A stretch of 64,000 bases of DNA from Gemmatimonadota bacterium (GTDB taxonomy: Bacteria > Gemmatimonadota > Gemmatimonadetes > Gemmatimonadales > Gemmatimonadaceae). Shown here piece by piece: positions 24,906-34,597 of the stretch (position 1 is the first letter of the stretch; each line of letters begins with the position of its first letter). Under the pieces are notes generated by a model. The model ran no database searches, was not told the DNA's origin, and saw only the letters and a program-made list of their open reading frames with translations. Made by a program: the position numbers and the translations under genes. The stretch is from the NCBI GenBank assembly GCA_020161135.1, contig JAIUOB010000004.1:558001-622000 (forward strand). The letters run 5' to 3'.

Positions 24906-27026
24906 ATGGCTGAACCGCCCCGCATCGTCCCCCCGCTCCGCCGGAAGGTCCTCCCCCCCGCCCCCGATCGGGACGGCCCGCCCCTCAACGCCGCCCAGGC
25001 CGACGCGGCCAGCCATGGCGACACCCCCCTCCTCATTGTCGCCGGCGCCGGATCGGGGAAGACCCGCACCCTCATCCATCGGGTGGCCGCCCTCATTCGC
25101 CGCGGCGTCCCGGCCGGCCGCATCCTCCTGCTCACCTTCACTCGCCGCGCCGCGCAGGAGATGCTGACCCGGTGCGAACGGCTGGTGGGGGCCGCCTCCC
25201 AGCAGGTCCAGGGGGGCACCTTCCACGGCGTCGCCCACCGGCTCCTCCGCCGGTTCGGCCCCTCGGCCGGGCTCCCCGCCGACTTCACGATCCTCGATCA
25301 GGGCGACGCGGTCGACCTCATGGGGCTCACCCGCTCCGCCCTCGGCTACGGCGACCTCAAGGGCGCGCCCCGGTCGGCGCCGCGCTTCCCCCGGGCCGAA
25401 ACGCTGCTGACGGTCTACTCGCGGCACGTGAACACCGGACGCCCCATCGCCGACCTGCTGACCGACGAGTGGCCGCACTTCACGGCCTGGGCCGGCGATG
25501 TCGAGCGGTGCTGCGCCGACTACGTGCGGCGCAAGGCAGAGCGCAATCTCCTCGACTACGACGACCTGCTGCTGTCGTGGGCGCTGCTCCTCGAGCAGGC
25601 GCCGCCCATCGCGGCCCAGATCCGCGCCCTCTACGACCATGTCCTGGTGGACGAGTACCAGGACACCAACCCGCTGCAGGCGCGCATCCTGCGCGCCCTG
25701 TGCCCCGACGGCCGCCTCACCGTGGTGGGCGACGACGCGCAAAGCATCTATGCGTTTCGCGGAGCGAGCATCCGCAACATCCTCGACTTCCCGACGACCT
25801 TTCCTGGCACGCGGGTGGTCACGCTCGAACAGAACTACCGCTCGACGGCGCCCATCCTCGAGACGAGCAACGCCGTGATCTCGCGGAGCCGCGAGCGCTA
25901 CAGCAAGTCGCTCTGGACCGAGCGGGACGGCGGCGAGGCGCCGTGGCTGGTGACCGTGCGCGACGAGCGGGCGCAGACGGAGTTCGTCGTGGGGCGCCTG
26001 CTGGAGCTGCACGAACAGGGCACGCCGCTGCGCGAGATGGCCGTGCTGGTGCGGGCCGGCTATCTCAGCGCCGATCTCGAGATCGAACTGGCCAACCGCC
26101 GCATTCCCTATGAGAAGTGGGGCGGGCTCAAGTTCCTCGAGGCGGCGCACATCAAGGACCTGCTGGCCTTCCTGCGCGTGCTCGAGAATCCGCGCGACGA
26201 AGTGAGCTGGTATCGGCTGCTGCGTCTGCTGCCGGGGGTGGGCGATGCGACCGCGCGCGGTGCCATCGACCTGCTCGCGCGACATGCGTGGGAACCGATG
26301 AGCATCGGCGCGGTGGGCGAACCGGGTGGACTGCGCGTGCCGGCCAAGGCGCGCCCGGGCCTGGCGGCGCTCGCCGCGTTGCTGGATGGCATGCGCCGCG
26401 TCGAGCGGGGCGACCGTCCGCATGGGCCGGGCGAGAGTATCCGGCTGGTGCGGCAGCTCTACGACCCGCTGCTCAAGGCCACCTACGACGACGCGCCGCC
26501 GCGGCTGGCCGACCTCGACCAGTTGGAGACGATCGCCGCCGGGTATCCGGACCGCACGACCTTTCTCGCGACGCTCGCACTCGAACCACCTGCTAACACC
26601 CAGGACCTTGCGGTGGGCGCCACGGGGGAAGACGATGCACTGATCATCTCCACGATCCACTCGGCGAAGGGGAAGGAGTGGGATGTGGTGTTCGTGCTGC
26701 ACGCCTCCGACGGGGTGTTTCCGATGGCGCGCGCCGCGAACGACGAGGCGCAGGTGGACGAGGAGCGTCGCCTGCTGTACGTGGCGCTCACGCGGGCGCG
26801 TCACGAGCTCATGGTCACCTACCCGCTGCACAGCTACAGCACCCGCACCGGCGGCGACTTCGCCTACTCGCAGCTCTCACGATTCCTCGACCCCGGCGTG
26901 CGCCGCACCATGCAGCGCGTGACCGTGGGTGATGACGTGCCCGAGCTGCTCGCGTTGCCGGACACGACGGCAGCGCCGGTGGTCGACTTGCGCGCCCTCC
27001 TCCGCGGGCAGTTCGGCGCCCCCTAG
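24906..27026 (+). CDS. UvrD/Rep/PcrA-type superfamily 1 DNA helicase
   Basis: 706 residues from ATG 24906 (MAEPPRIVPP). Complete SF1A helicase motif set: Walker A AGAGSGKT (46-53), Ia LLLTFTRRAAQEM, II VLVDEYQDTN, III VVGDDAQSIYAFRGAS, IV LEQNYRST, V TIHSAKGKEWDVVFV and VI RRLLYVALTRAR. It unwinds DNA 3'-5' using ATP in repair or restart of replication. It is close in length to UvrD/PcrA. The C-terminus lacks an obvious Tudor-like end, so assignment among UvrD, PcrA and Rep is left open. An in-frame start at 24765 would add a low-complexity leader and is not favoured. Confidence 0.9.
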   Translation: MAEPPRIVPPLRRKVLPPAPDRDGPPLNAAQADAASHGDTPLLIVAGAGSGKTRTLIHRVAALIRRGVPAGRILLLTFTRRAAQEMLTRCERLVGAASQQVQGGTFHGVAHRLLRRFGPSAGLPADFTILDQGDAVDLMGLTRSALGYGDLKGAPRSAPRFPRAETLLTVYSRHVNTGRPIADLLTDEWPHFTAWAGDVERCCADYVRRKAERNLLDYDDLLLSWALLLEQAPPIAAQIRALYDHVLVDEYQDTNPLQARILRALCPDGRLTVVGDDAQSIYAFRGASIRNILDFPTTFPGTRVVTLEQNYRSTAPILETSNAVISRSRERYSKSLWTERDGGEAPWLVTVRDERAQTEFVVGRLLELHEQGTPLREMAVLVRAGYLSADLEIELANRRIPYEKWGGLKFLEAAHIKDLLAFLRVLENPRDEVSWYRLLRLLPGVGDATARGAIDLLARHAWEPMSIGAVGEPGGLRVPAKARPGLAALAALLDGMRRVERGDRPHGPGESIRLVRQLYDPLLKATYDDAPPRLADLDQLETIAAGYPDRTTFLATLALEPPANTQDLAVGATGEDDALIISTIHSAKGKEWDVVFVLHASDGVFPMARAANDEAQVDEERRLLYVALTRARHELMVTYPLHSYSTRTGGDFAYSQLSRFLDPGVRRTMQRVTVGDDVPELLALPDTTAAPVVDLRALLRGQFGAP

Positions 27027-27068
27027 ATTGCGGGGCAGCCGGATGGTCCCGTCTCCACGATCCCACCG

Positions 27069-29975
27069 ATGCCCACTTCCCGAATGCACTGCCGCGCTGT
27101 CGCGCTCGTCGCGATGGCCACCCTCTCCGCCGTCTCGTTCAGCGGCGCCGCGACGGCGATCGCGCAGGGCGCGCCCCCCAAGCCTCCCGCACGCACGACG
27201 GCGCCCAAGGCCGCTGCGCCCAAGCCGGCCACGCGCGATTCGTTCGCGCTCACCGCGCCCCTGCCCGTCGATCCGGCGGTCAAGATCGGCACGCTGCCGA
27301 ACGGGCTGCGCTACTACGTGCGGCGCAACGCCAAGCCGGAGCAGCGCGCCGAGCTGCGGCTCGTGGTGAACGCCGGCTCGATCCTCGAGGACGCCGACCA
27401 GCGCGGCCTCGCGCACTTCGTCGAGCATATGGCCTTCAACGGCACGAAGAGCTTCGCGAAGAACGACATCGTGAAGTACCTCGAGTCGATCGGCGTGCGC
27501 TTCGGCGCCGACCTGAACGCCTTCACCGGCTTCGACGAGACCATCTACATCCTGCCGGTGCCGACGGACAGTGCGGGCATCCTCGAGAAGAGTTTCCGCT
27601 TCCTGGGCGATGTCGCGAACGGGGTGCTGTTCGACAGCACCGATGTCGTGGCCGAGCGCGGCGTCGTGCTGTCGGAGTGGCGCAATGGTCTCGGTGCCGG
27701 TTCACGCATCCGCGACAAGCAGTTCCCCGTGTACTTCCGCGGCTCGCGCTACGCCGAGCGGTTGCCGATCGGCGTGCCCGAGATCCTCGAGAAGGCCACC
27801 CCGGGGCCGGTGCGTCGCTTCTGGCGTGACTGGTACCGCCCCGAGCTCATGGCCGTGGTGGCGGTCGGGGATTTCGACGCGGCAAAGGTCGAGACGCTCA
27901 TTCGCAGCACGTTCGCGCCCATTCCGCGCCGCACTGCCGTGCGCGCCCGCTTCACGCCGACGGTGCCGTCGCACGATTCCACGCTCGTGTCGATCGTGGC
28001 CGACAAGGAGCTCACCACGTCGAGCGTGCAGGTGTTGTGGAAGCGCAAGCCGACCGTGCGGCGCACGGTGGGTGACTACCGCACGGAGCTCGTCGAGCAG
28101 TTGGCGCAGACGATGCTGAACCAGCGCTTCAGCGAGCTCGCGCTGCGCCCGGAGGCGCCGTTCACGGGCGCCGGTGCGGGGAGCGGAGACTTCGTGCGCG
28201 CCCTCGCGGTGACCTCGCTGTCGGCCGGTGCCAAGGACGGCAAGCTGCTCGAGAGCCTGCAGGCGATCCTCGTCGAAGCCGAGCGCGTGCAGCGTCATGG
28301 CTTCCTGCCGGCCGAGCTCGAGCGCGCGCGCACCAACCTGCTGCGCGGCTACGAGCGGGCCTACACCGAGCGGGACAAGAGCTGGTCGGCCAACTTCACC
28401 GACGAGTACGTGAATCACTACCTGAGTTCCGAGCCCATCCCGGGGATCGCGTTCGAGTACGCCCTGGTGCAGAAGCTGCTGCCCGGCATCACGCTCGCCG
28501 ACGTGAACGCACTGTCGCAGGCGCGTGGCGGGGCCGCGAATCGCGTGGTGTCGGTGACGGTGCCGGACAAGGACGGCGTGCGGGTGCCGACGGAGGCCGA
28601 GGTGCGCGCTGTGTTCGGCAAGGTCGTGGCCGCGACGATCACGCCGTGGGTGGAGACTGTCGCGGAAGGGGCGCTCGTCGCGTCGCCGCCGGCCGGTGGC
28701 CGTGTCGTGTCGGAGTCGACGGTGGCGTCGCAGGGCGTCACGCAGTGGACGCTGTCGAACGGCATCCGCGTGCTGGTCAAGCCGACCGACTTCAACAACG
28801 ACCAGGTGGTGATGACGGCGTGGAGCCCGGGTGGCGCGAGCCTCGTGTCGGACGCGGACGCGCTGCAGGCGGCGCTCGCGCCCTCCATCGTGCAGCAGGG
28901 CGGCGTGGGAGCGTTTTCCGCCATCGACCTGCGCAAGAAGCTCACGGGCAAGGTCGCGAACGTCGGGGCGCAGATCGGTGAGCTGTCGGAAGGGCTCTCG
29001 GGCTCGGCGTCGCCGCGCGACCTGGAGACGATGCTGCAGCTCACGTGGCTGCGTCTCACGTCGCCGCGCGCCGACTCGGCCGTGTTCCGCACCTTCCTGC
29101 AGCAGTACGAGACGGTGCTCAAGAACAAGGATGCCAACCCCGCCCTTGTCTTCCAGGACACGGTCCAGATGACGCTGGGTGGCGGTCATCCGCGCGTGCG
29201 GCCGCTGTCGCTGTCCATGCTGAGCGAGTTCGACCTGGGCAAGATGATGGCGATCTACAAGGATCGTTTCGCCGACGTGGGCGACATGACGTTCGTGTTC
29301 GTCGGCAACGTCGACCTGACCGCGCTCAAGCCGATGGTGGCGCAGTGGCTGGGCGCGCTGCCGGCGAGCGGGCGGCGCGAGACGTGGAAGGAGGTGGGCC
29401 CCAAGCCGTTCACCGGGCAGGTGAGCAAGACGGTGAAGCGCGGCCTCGAACCCACGAGTCAGACGCTGGTGCTGCTGTCAGGGAGCGCGCCCTACAGTCG
29501 CGAACAGGCCTACGCGCTGTCGGCGCTGGGCGAGCTGATGGAGATGCGCCTGCTCGACCGCCTGCGCGAGTCGCTCGGCGGCACCTACAGCGTGAGCGTC
29601 GGGACGTCGTTTGCGCGCCGGCCGCGCAGCGAGTGGACGATCTCGCTGCAGTATGGCTCGGCGCCGGACAAGGCCGAGAGCATGTTCGCGGCGGTGCAGC
29701 AGGAGCTCGACTCGCTGCGTCGCGTGCCTCCCACGGCCGCGGAGCTGGAGCGGGTGAAGGAGCAGCAGCGGCGCGAGTACGAGGTGCAGCTCAAGCAGAA
29801 CGGCTGGTGGCTCAACGCCATTCGCACGCGCGTGGAGTACGACGAGCCGCTCGAGACGCTGGGCGACTTCCTGACGCTGGTGAACGGCCTCACCGCGGAG
29901 CAGCTCCACGCGGCGGCGCGCGCCTACCTCACGGAGGCGAACCGGGCGCGGTTCGTGCTGCTCCCCGAGAAGTAG
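27069..29975 (+). CDS. M16-family zinc peptidase (insulinase/PqqL type), secreted
   Basis: 968 residues with an N-terminal signal sequence (to about residue 33) and a short Pro/Ala/Lys linker. The N-terminal M16 domain has the inverted zinc motif HFVEH at 116-120 and Glu196 in VVAERGVVLSEW as third ligand. The PqqL-type context AFNGTKSF and LNAFTGFDETIYILPVPTD is clear. A second, inactive M16 half follows (from about residue 555, TQWTLSNGIRVLVKPT), and the Arg/Tyr-type binding motif near the end (GGTYSVSVG) is present. It acts in the periplasm on peptides or small proteins. Its 3' end overlaps the convergent Aminopep gene by 47 bp. Confidence 0.9.
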   Translation: MPTSRMHCRAVALVAMATLSAVSFSGAATAIAQGAPPKPPARTTAPKAAAPKPATRDSFALTAPLPVDPAVKIGTLPNGLRYYVRRNAKPEQRAELRLVVNAGSILEDADQRGLAHFVEHMAFNGTKSFAKNDIVKYLESIGVRFGADLNAFTGFDETIYILPVPTDSAGILEKSFRFLGDVANGVLFDSTDVVAERGVVLSEWRNGLGAGSRIRDKQFPVYFRGSRYAERLPIGVPEILEKATPGPVRRFWRDWYRPELMAVVAVGDFDAAKVETLIRSTFAPIPRRTAVRARFTPTVPSHDSTLVSIVADKELTTSSVQVLWKRKPTVRRTVGDYRTELVEQLAQTMLNQRFSELALRPEAPFTGAGAGSGDFVRALAVTSLSAGAKDGKLLESLQAILVEAERVQRHGFLPAELERARTNLLRGYERAYTERDKSWSANFTDEYVNHYLSSEPIPGIAFEYALVQKLLPGITLADVNALSQARGGAANRVVSVTVPDKDGVRVPTEAEVRAVFGKVVAATITPWVETVAEGALVASPPAGGRVVSESTVASQGVTQWTLSNGIRVLVKPTDFNNDQVVMTAWSPGGASLVSDADALQAALAPSIVQQGGVGAFSAIDLRKKLTGKVANVGAQIGELSEGLSGSASPRDLETMLQLTWLRLTSPRADSAVFRTFLQQYETVLKNKDANPALVFQDTVQMTLGGGHPRVRPLSLSMLSEFDLGKMMAIYKDRFADVGDMTFVFVGNVDLTALKPMVAQWLGALPASGRRETWKEVGPKPFTGQVSKTVKRGLEPTSQTLVLLSGSAPYSREQAYALSALGELMEMRLLDRLRESLGGTYSVSVGTSFARRPRSEWTISLQYGSAPDKAESMFAAVQQELDSLRRVPPTAAELERVKEQQRREYEVQLKQNGWWLNAIRTRVEYDEPLETLGDFLTLVNGLTAEQLHAAARAYLTEANRARFVLLPEK

Positions 29976-30996
29976 CCTTCGACCTCGTCTTGTCGGCCTC
30001 GATCACGGCGCGAATGGCGCGCGGCAGGTCGCGTCCATTGGCGACGTACACGGAGTCGAAGCGATCGAGGCGTTCGGCGTAGACGCGCCGCGAGAGCAGC
30101 ACCGCATTGTCGAGGGGGACCCGCTCGGCCCAGCCGGGCGGGTAGCCATGCAGCAGGGGCGCGACGCTGTCCACGAGACGGCGTCGCGCGCGTGCATAGA
30201 CGGTGTCGCGCGCCACGAGACGCGCGGTGGTCGCGGTGTCGGGCAGCCTGGCGAAGACGCTGTCGATCTCGCGCGCCGTGCGCTCCCAGAAGGCGCCCAG
30301 GGTGAGGTCGTTCTGCCAGTCCTGTTCGGCCCGCCGGAGGTGCGCGCTATCGCCGCGCGCCCGGAAGAAGTGCTCCGCCCCGCGCCCTCCCACGAACGTC
30401 GCGAACGACTCGTTGAATGCCACACGGCCCTTGGCGAAGAACGTGTTGTGGAGGAGTTCGTGCAGCACGGTGTTGACCAGCGTGACCGAGTCCTGCCGCA
30501 CGGTGGTGCTCACGAGCGGGTCGTTGAACCAGCCCAGGGTGCTGAAGGCGCTCGACGCGCCGACGATGACGTCGAAGCCTTCGGCGCGGAGCTCGCGCGC
30601 GGTGCGCCGCGCCTCGTCGAAGTCGAAGAAGCCCTTGTAGGGAAAGCGGCCGACGACGGGAAACCACCAGGTCTTGCGTTCGAGGCGGTCGCGGTAGGCG
30701 GCCGAGACGACGAGCACGAGGGTGTCGCGGTCGAGCGGTGAGAAGGTGGTGAAGCTCTCACCGGCGTCGAGGTGCAGCGAATCGATGGCGAAGCGCCGTG
30801 CCTCGAGCACCAGGGCGAGCTTGGCGCGCAGGGTGGCCTCGGTGGCGTCGCGGGTGACGAGGCGCTGGATGGGCTGGCGGCGGGCGAGAATGCGCGCCTC
30901 CTCGTAGGCGGCGCGGGAGAGGTAGCAGCCCATGGGTGTGAGCGACAGCACGAGCACCAGCACCGTCGCAAGGGCCCCGCCGAGGCGGCGGACCAT
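29929..30996 (-). CDS. Aminopep-family zinc peptidase-like lipoprotein
   Basis: 355 residues from ATG 30996 (MVRRLGGALA), with lipobox LTPMGC (Cys24). Residues 178-186 read LHELLHNTF, a HExxH zinc motif (H179, E180, H183), with downstream Glu196 in FNESFATFVGGRGAEHFF. The sequence before it (GFFDFDEARRTARELRAEGFD, GWFNDPLVST) matches the Aminopep (COG4324) family, predicted aminopeptidases with little experimental study. A longer start at 31059 is possible but puts extra residues before the signal peptide. It runs opposite to dnaE, whose start is 73 bp away, so the two promoters share this gap. Confidence 0.8.
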   Translation of the reverse strand: MVRRLGGALATVLVLVLSLTPMGCYLSRAAYEEARILARRQPIQRLVTRDATEATLRAKLALVLEARRFAIDSLHLDAGESFTTFSPLDRDTLVLVVSAAYRDRLERKTWWFPVVGRFPYKGFFDFDEARRTARELRAEGFDVIVGASSAFSTLGWFNDPLVSTTVRQDSVTLVNTVLHELLHNTFFAKGRVAFNESFATFVGGRGAEHFFRARGDSAHLRRAEQDWQNDLTLGAFWERTAREIDSVFARLPDTATTARLVARDTVYARARRRLVDSVAPLLHGYPPGWAERVPLDNAVLLSRRVYAERLDRFDSVYVANGRDLPRAIRAVIEADKTRSKATSRGAARTAPGSPP

Positions 30997-31068
30997 GCGC
31001 CATGGCCGGCGGTTGGTGGTGGTGGCTCCATCGCGTGGTGCTGCGGGGGTGAGTATCATTCCCGGTCC

Positions 31069-34000
31069 ATGTCGTTCGTCCACCTGCACTGCCACTCCGA
31101 GTACTCGCTCCTTGACGGGGCGAACCGGATCGATGACCTGATCGCGCGCGCGCAGCAGTTCGAGATGCCGGCGCTCGCCATCACGGATCACGGTAACATG
31201 CACGCCGCCTGGGAGTTCCAGGAGAAGGCGCGCAAGGCCGGCGTGAAGCCGATTCTCGGGATGGAGGCGTACGTCGCCCCCGGCGATCGGCGCACCCGTG
31301 GTCGTCCCGCGCCCGGGGTGAAGCCGTACTACCACCTCGTGCTGCTGGCGCGCGACCTCGCGGGCTATCGCAATCTCGTCAAGCTGTCGTCGCTGGGGTA
31401 CACCGAGGGGTTCTACACCAAGCCGCGCATCGACCGCGAGCTGCTGGCGCGTCACAGCGAAGGGCTGATCGTCTCGTCGGCGTGCCTGGCGGGCGAAGTG
31501 GCGACGCACCTCATGGACGACCGCATGGCGGAGGCGCGCGAAGCGGCCGCGTGGTACGCCGAGCTGTTCAAGGACCGCTACTACCTCGAGGTGCAGGCGC
31601 ACACGAGCGAGGGGCAGGCCACGCTCAACGCCAAGGTGCTGGGGCTGGCCGACGACCTGGGCCTGCCGGTGGTGGCCACGAACGACGCGCACTTCCTGCG
31701 GCACGACGACCACGAAGCGCACGACGTGCTGCTGTGCATCGGCCTCGGGAAAGACCGCAACGACACGAACCGGATGCGGTACGACGACGGCCTCTACTTC
31801 AAGAGTGCCGACGAGATCCGCCCGTTCTTCCCCGGCCGCGCGGATGTGCTCACCAACACGTTGGCGATCGCCGACGCGGTGGATGTGCAGTTCGCGAAGA
31901 AGTACTTCGTGCCGTCGTTCCCGCTCCCCGAGGGGGTGGCGACCGAGAACGACCTGCTCGTGCAGATCGCGACCGAGGGAGCGAAGGAACGGTACGGCGA
32001 TCCGTTGCCGGCGCACGTGCAGGAGCGCCTCGACTACGAGCTGGGCGTCATCACGAAGACCGGGTACGCGGGCTACTTCCTCATCACCGCCGACTTCATC
32101 AAGGCGGCGCGTGACCGCGGCATCCCGGTGGGACCGGGGCGCGGGTCGGCGGCGGGCTCGCTGGTGGCGTATGCGACACGCATCACCGACGTGTGCCCGC
32201 TCGAGTTCGATCTGCTGTTCGAGCGCTTCCTGAATCCCGAGCGCGTGTCGATGCCCGACGTGGACGTCGACTTCTGCTTCGAGCGGCGCGGCGAGGTCAT
32301 CGAGTACGTCCGCCAGAAGTACGGCAAGGACAGCGTGGGGCAGATCGTCACCTTCGGGACGATGAAGTCGCGCGCGGCCATCAAGGACGTGGGGCGCACG
32401 CTGGGCTTCACGCCGGCGGAGACGGATGCGCTGGCGAAGCTCATCCCGAACGCGCCCAACAACTCGCTGACGGTCAAGGAAGCGATCACGCAGGTGCCCG
32501 AGGTGAAGGCGCTCTACGCGGGCGACGAGCGCTATCGCCAGCTGCTCGACTTCGCGGTGCGCCTGGAGGGGTTGTCGCGTCACACGGGGGTGCACGCGGC
32601 GGGCGTGGTCATCGCGCCGGGGCCGCTCGACGAGTTCGTCCCCATCTGCACGCAGGCCACGAAGGGGTCGGGCGGCGGCGACGACGAGCGGGTGATCGTG
32701 ACGCAGTACGACATGACGGCGCTCGAGAAGGCCGGCATGCTCAAGATGGACTTCCTCGGGCTCACGACCCTCACGGTCATCACGGACACGCTCGCCGCCA
32801 TCAAGGCACGGACGGGCGTGACGGTGCAGCTCGAGGAGCGCGGCTTCACCGACACCCGCACGTACGAGGTGCTGCGCGCCGGACGCACCGGCGGCGTGTT
32901 CCAGTTCGAGTCCCCGCTCGCGACGGACGTGCTCAAGCGCATGCGCTGCGACCGCTTCGACGACCTCGTGGCGTCGAACGCGCTGCTGCGCCCCGGCCCG
33001 CTCGATGCCGGCATGCACAACGTGTACATCCGGCGCAAGCGCGGCGAGGAGCCGACGGTGTACGCGCTGCCGGAGCTCGAGCCGATCCTGTCGAACACCT
33101 ACGGCGTCATCACCTACCAGGAGCAGGTGATGCGTATCGCGCAGGTGCTCGCGGGCATCTCGCTCGCCGAAGCCGACGTGCTGCGCAAGGCGGTGGGCAA
33201 GAAGGACGCGGAGCTCATCAAGAAGGAGCTCGGCAAGTTCACCGAGAAGGCGGTCGCGCGCGGGCACGACCCGAAGATCATCGAGGAGCTGGCCGGGCAG
33301 ATCGAGACGTTCGGCCGCTACGGCTTCAACAAGAGTCACTCGGTGGCGTACTCGGTGGTCGCGTACCACACCGCGTACCTCAAGACGCACTATCCGGCCG
33401 AGTTCATGGCCGCGCTGCTGTCGTCGAACATCGGGAAGACGGAAGAGATCATCAAGTACATCGCCGAGGCCCGCGAGATGGGGCTCGAGGTGCTCGCGCC
33501 CGACGTGAACGAGTCGGGGTGGCGCTTCACGGTGGTGGGCGACAAGCGCATCCGCTTCGGGCTCGGCGCCATTCGCAACGTGGGGCGCGGGGCGATCGAT
33601 TCGCTGCTGGCGGCGCGCGCCGACGGCCCGTTCACGACGCTGTACGACCTGTGCTCACGGGTCGACCTGCGCCTGTGCAACAAGCGCGTGTTCGAAGCGC
33701 TCGTGGCGGCCGGCGCCTGTGACGCCTTGGGTGGCCACCGCGCGCAGTTGCTGGCCGCGCTCGACCACGCCATCAGCGAGGCGTCGCTGCAGCAGGAAGA
33801 GGCGGAGAAGGGTCAGGGCTCGCTGTTCGGCGACCTCCTGGGCGCGCCCGAGGAGTCGGCGGCGCCCGGTCCCCGGGGAGCGCCCGCGCTGCCGAATGTG
33901 CCGCCATTCACCGAAAGCGACCGGCTGCAGCGCGAGAAGGAGCTGCTGGGCTTCTACATTTCGGGACACCCGCTCGAACCGTACCGAACGGAATGCGAAC

Positions 34001-34566
34001 TGTTCGCATCCCAGACGGTGTCGCAGCTTGGCACGTGGACGGCGGAGCCGGTGACGATCGGCGTGGTGGTGACCGCCATCCGCAAGCAGCTCTCGAAGCG
34101 CTCGGGGGCCGAGTTCGCCCGGTTGACAGTCGAGGATTTTTCCGGAAGTTCCGAGGTGCTGGTGTTTCCCGAGGCGTGGGGGGTGATTGCCGAACGCGTT
34201 CGCCCCGACGTGCCGCTGCTGCTCAAGGGCGGCTACTCGCGGAAGGACCAGGGTGTCGAAAACGCCACCTTCATCGTGGAGTCGGTCACGCGCTTCGCAG
34301 AGCTGCGTGCCAGCGGTGATGTGGCGGTGGCAATCGAGCTCGATCAGCACCTCGACCTGCCGCCGGCGGTGATGGAGGATGTGCGGGCACGGGTGGAGGC
34401 CCATGGGGGCTCCGCGCCGCTCGAGGTGCGGTGGCGCGACGGGGCGGGTGATCCGGTGCGCTTCCGTTCCCGCTCGCTCACGGTGACCGCCTCGTCGGCC
34501 GTTCTTTCAGACCTTCGTGCGCTGCTCGGCGCCGAGCGGGTGCGCCTCGTGCGCGCCGGCAGTTGA
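31069..34566 (+). CDS. dnaE: DNA polymerase III alpha subunit
   Basis: 1165 residues from ATG 31069 (MSFVHLHCHSEYSLLDG). The N-terminal PHP domain keeps its metal-binding pattern (H5, H7, H9; ITDHGNM; NDAHFL), as expected for a DnaE1-type replicase that may have PHP proofreading activity. The palm has MPDVDVDF with catalytic Asp397 and Asp399 at the positions used in E. coli PolC, and the FNKSHSVAYSVVAYHTAYLK finger motif. An HhH region, the FYISGHPLEPY linker and an OB domain follow. Replicative polymerase of the chromosome. It heads a run dnaE-accA-ricT-metG on the plus strand; accA begins 31 bp after its stop. Confidence 0.97.
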   Translation: MSFVHLHCHSEYSLLDGANRIDDLIARAQQFEMPALAITDHGNMHAAWEFQEKARKAGVKPILGMEAYVAPGDRRTRGRPAPGVKPYYHLVLLARDLAGYRNLVKLSSLGYTEGFYTKPRIDRELLARHSEGLIVSSACLAGEVATHLMDDRMAEAREAAAWYAELFKDRYYLEVQAHTSEGQATLNAKVLGLADDLGLPVVATNDAHFLRHDDHEAHDVLLCIGLGKDRNDTNRMRYDDGLYFKSADEIRPFFPGRADVLTNTLAIADAVDVQFAKKYFVPSFPLPEGVATENDLLVQIATEGAKERYGDPLPAHVQERLDYELGVITKTGYAGYFLITADFIKAARDRGIPVGPGRGSAAGSLVAYATRITDVCPLEFDLLFERFLNPERVSMPDVDVDFCFERRGEVIEYVRQKYGKDSVGQIVTFGTMKSRAAIKDVGRTLGFTPAETDALAKLIPNAPNNSLTVKEAITQVPEVKALYAGDERYRQLLDFAVRLEGLSRHTGVHAAGVVIAPGPLDEFVPICTQATKGSGGGDDERVIVTQYDMTALEKAGMLKMDFLGLTTLTVITDTLAAIKARTGVTVQLEERGFTDTRTYEVLRAGRTGGVFQFESPLATDVLKRMRCDRFDDLVASNALLRPGPLDAGMHNVYIRRKRGEEPTVYALPELEPILSNTYGVITYQEQVMRIAQVLAGISLAEADVLRKAVGKKDAELIKKELGKFTEKAVARGHDPKIIEELAGQIETFGRYGFNKSHSVAYSVVAYHTAYLKTHYPAEFMAALLSSNIGKTEEIIKYIAEAREMGLEVLAPDVNESGWRFTVVGDKRIRFGLGAIRNVGRGAIDSLLAARADGPFTTLYDLCSRVDLRLCNKRVFEALVAAGACDALGGHRAQLLAALDHAISEASLQQEEAEKGQGSLFGDLLGAPEESAAPGPRGAPALPNVPPFTESDRLQREKELLGFYISGHPLEPYRTECELFASQTVSQLGTWTAEPVTIGVVVTAIRKQLSKRSGAEFARLTVEDFSGSSEVLVFPEAWGVIAERVRPDVPLLLKGGYSRKDQGVENATFIVESVTRFAELRASGDVAVAIELDQHLDLPPAVMEDVRARVEAHGGSAPLEVRWRDGAGDPVRFRSRSLTVTASSAVLSDLRALLGAERVRLVRAGS

Positions 34567-34597
34567 GCCGCAGCGCGCTTCTTCTTTCAGGATTCGC

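Noticed and set aside
24476..24913. A plus-strand frame with CAFNCNTICDNICTG, considered as a Cys-rich peptide
   Set aside because: No ribosome-binding site or credible start nearby, no maturation genes, and the rest of the frame is low-quality.
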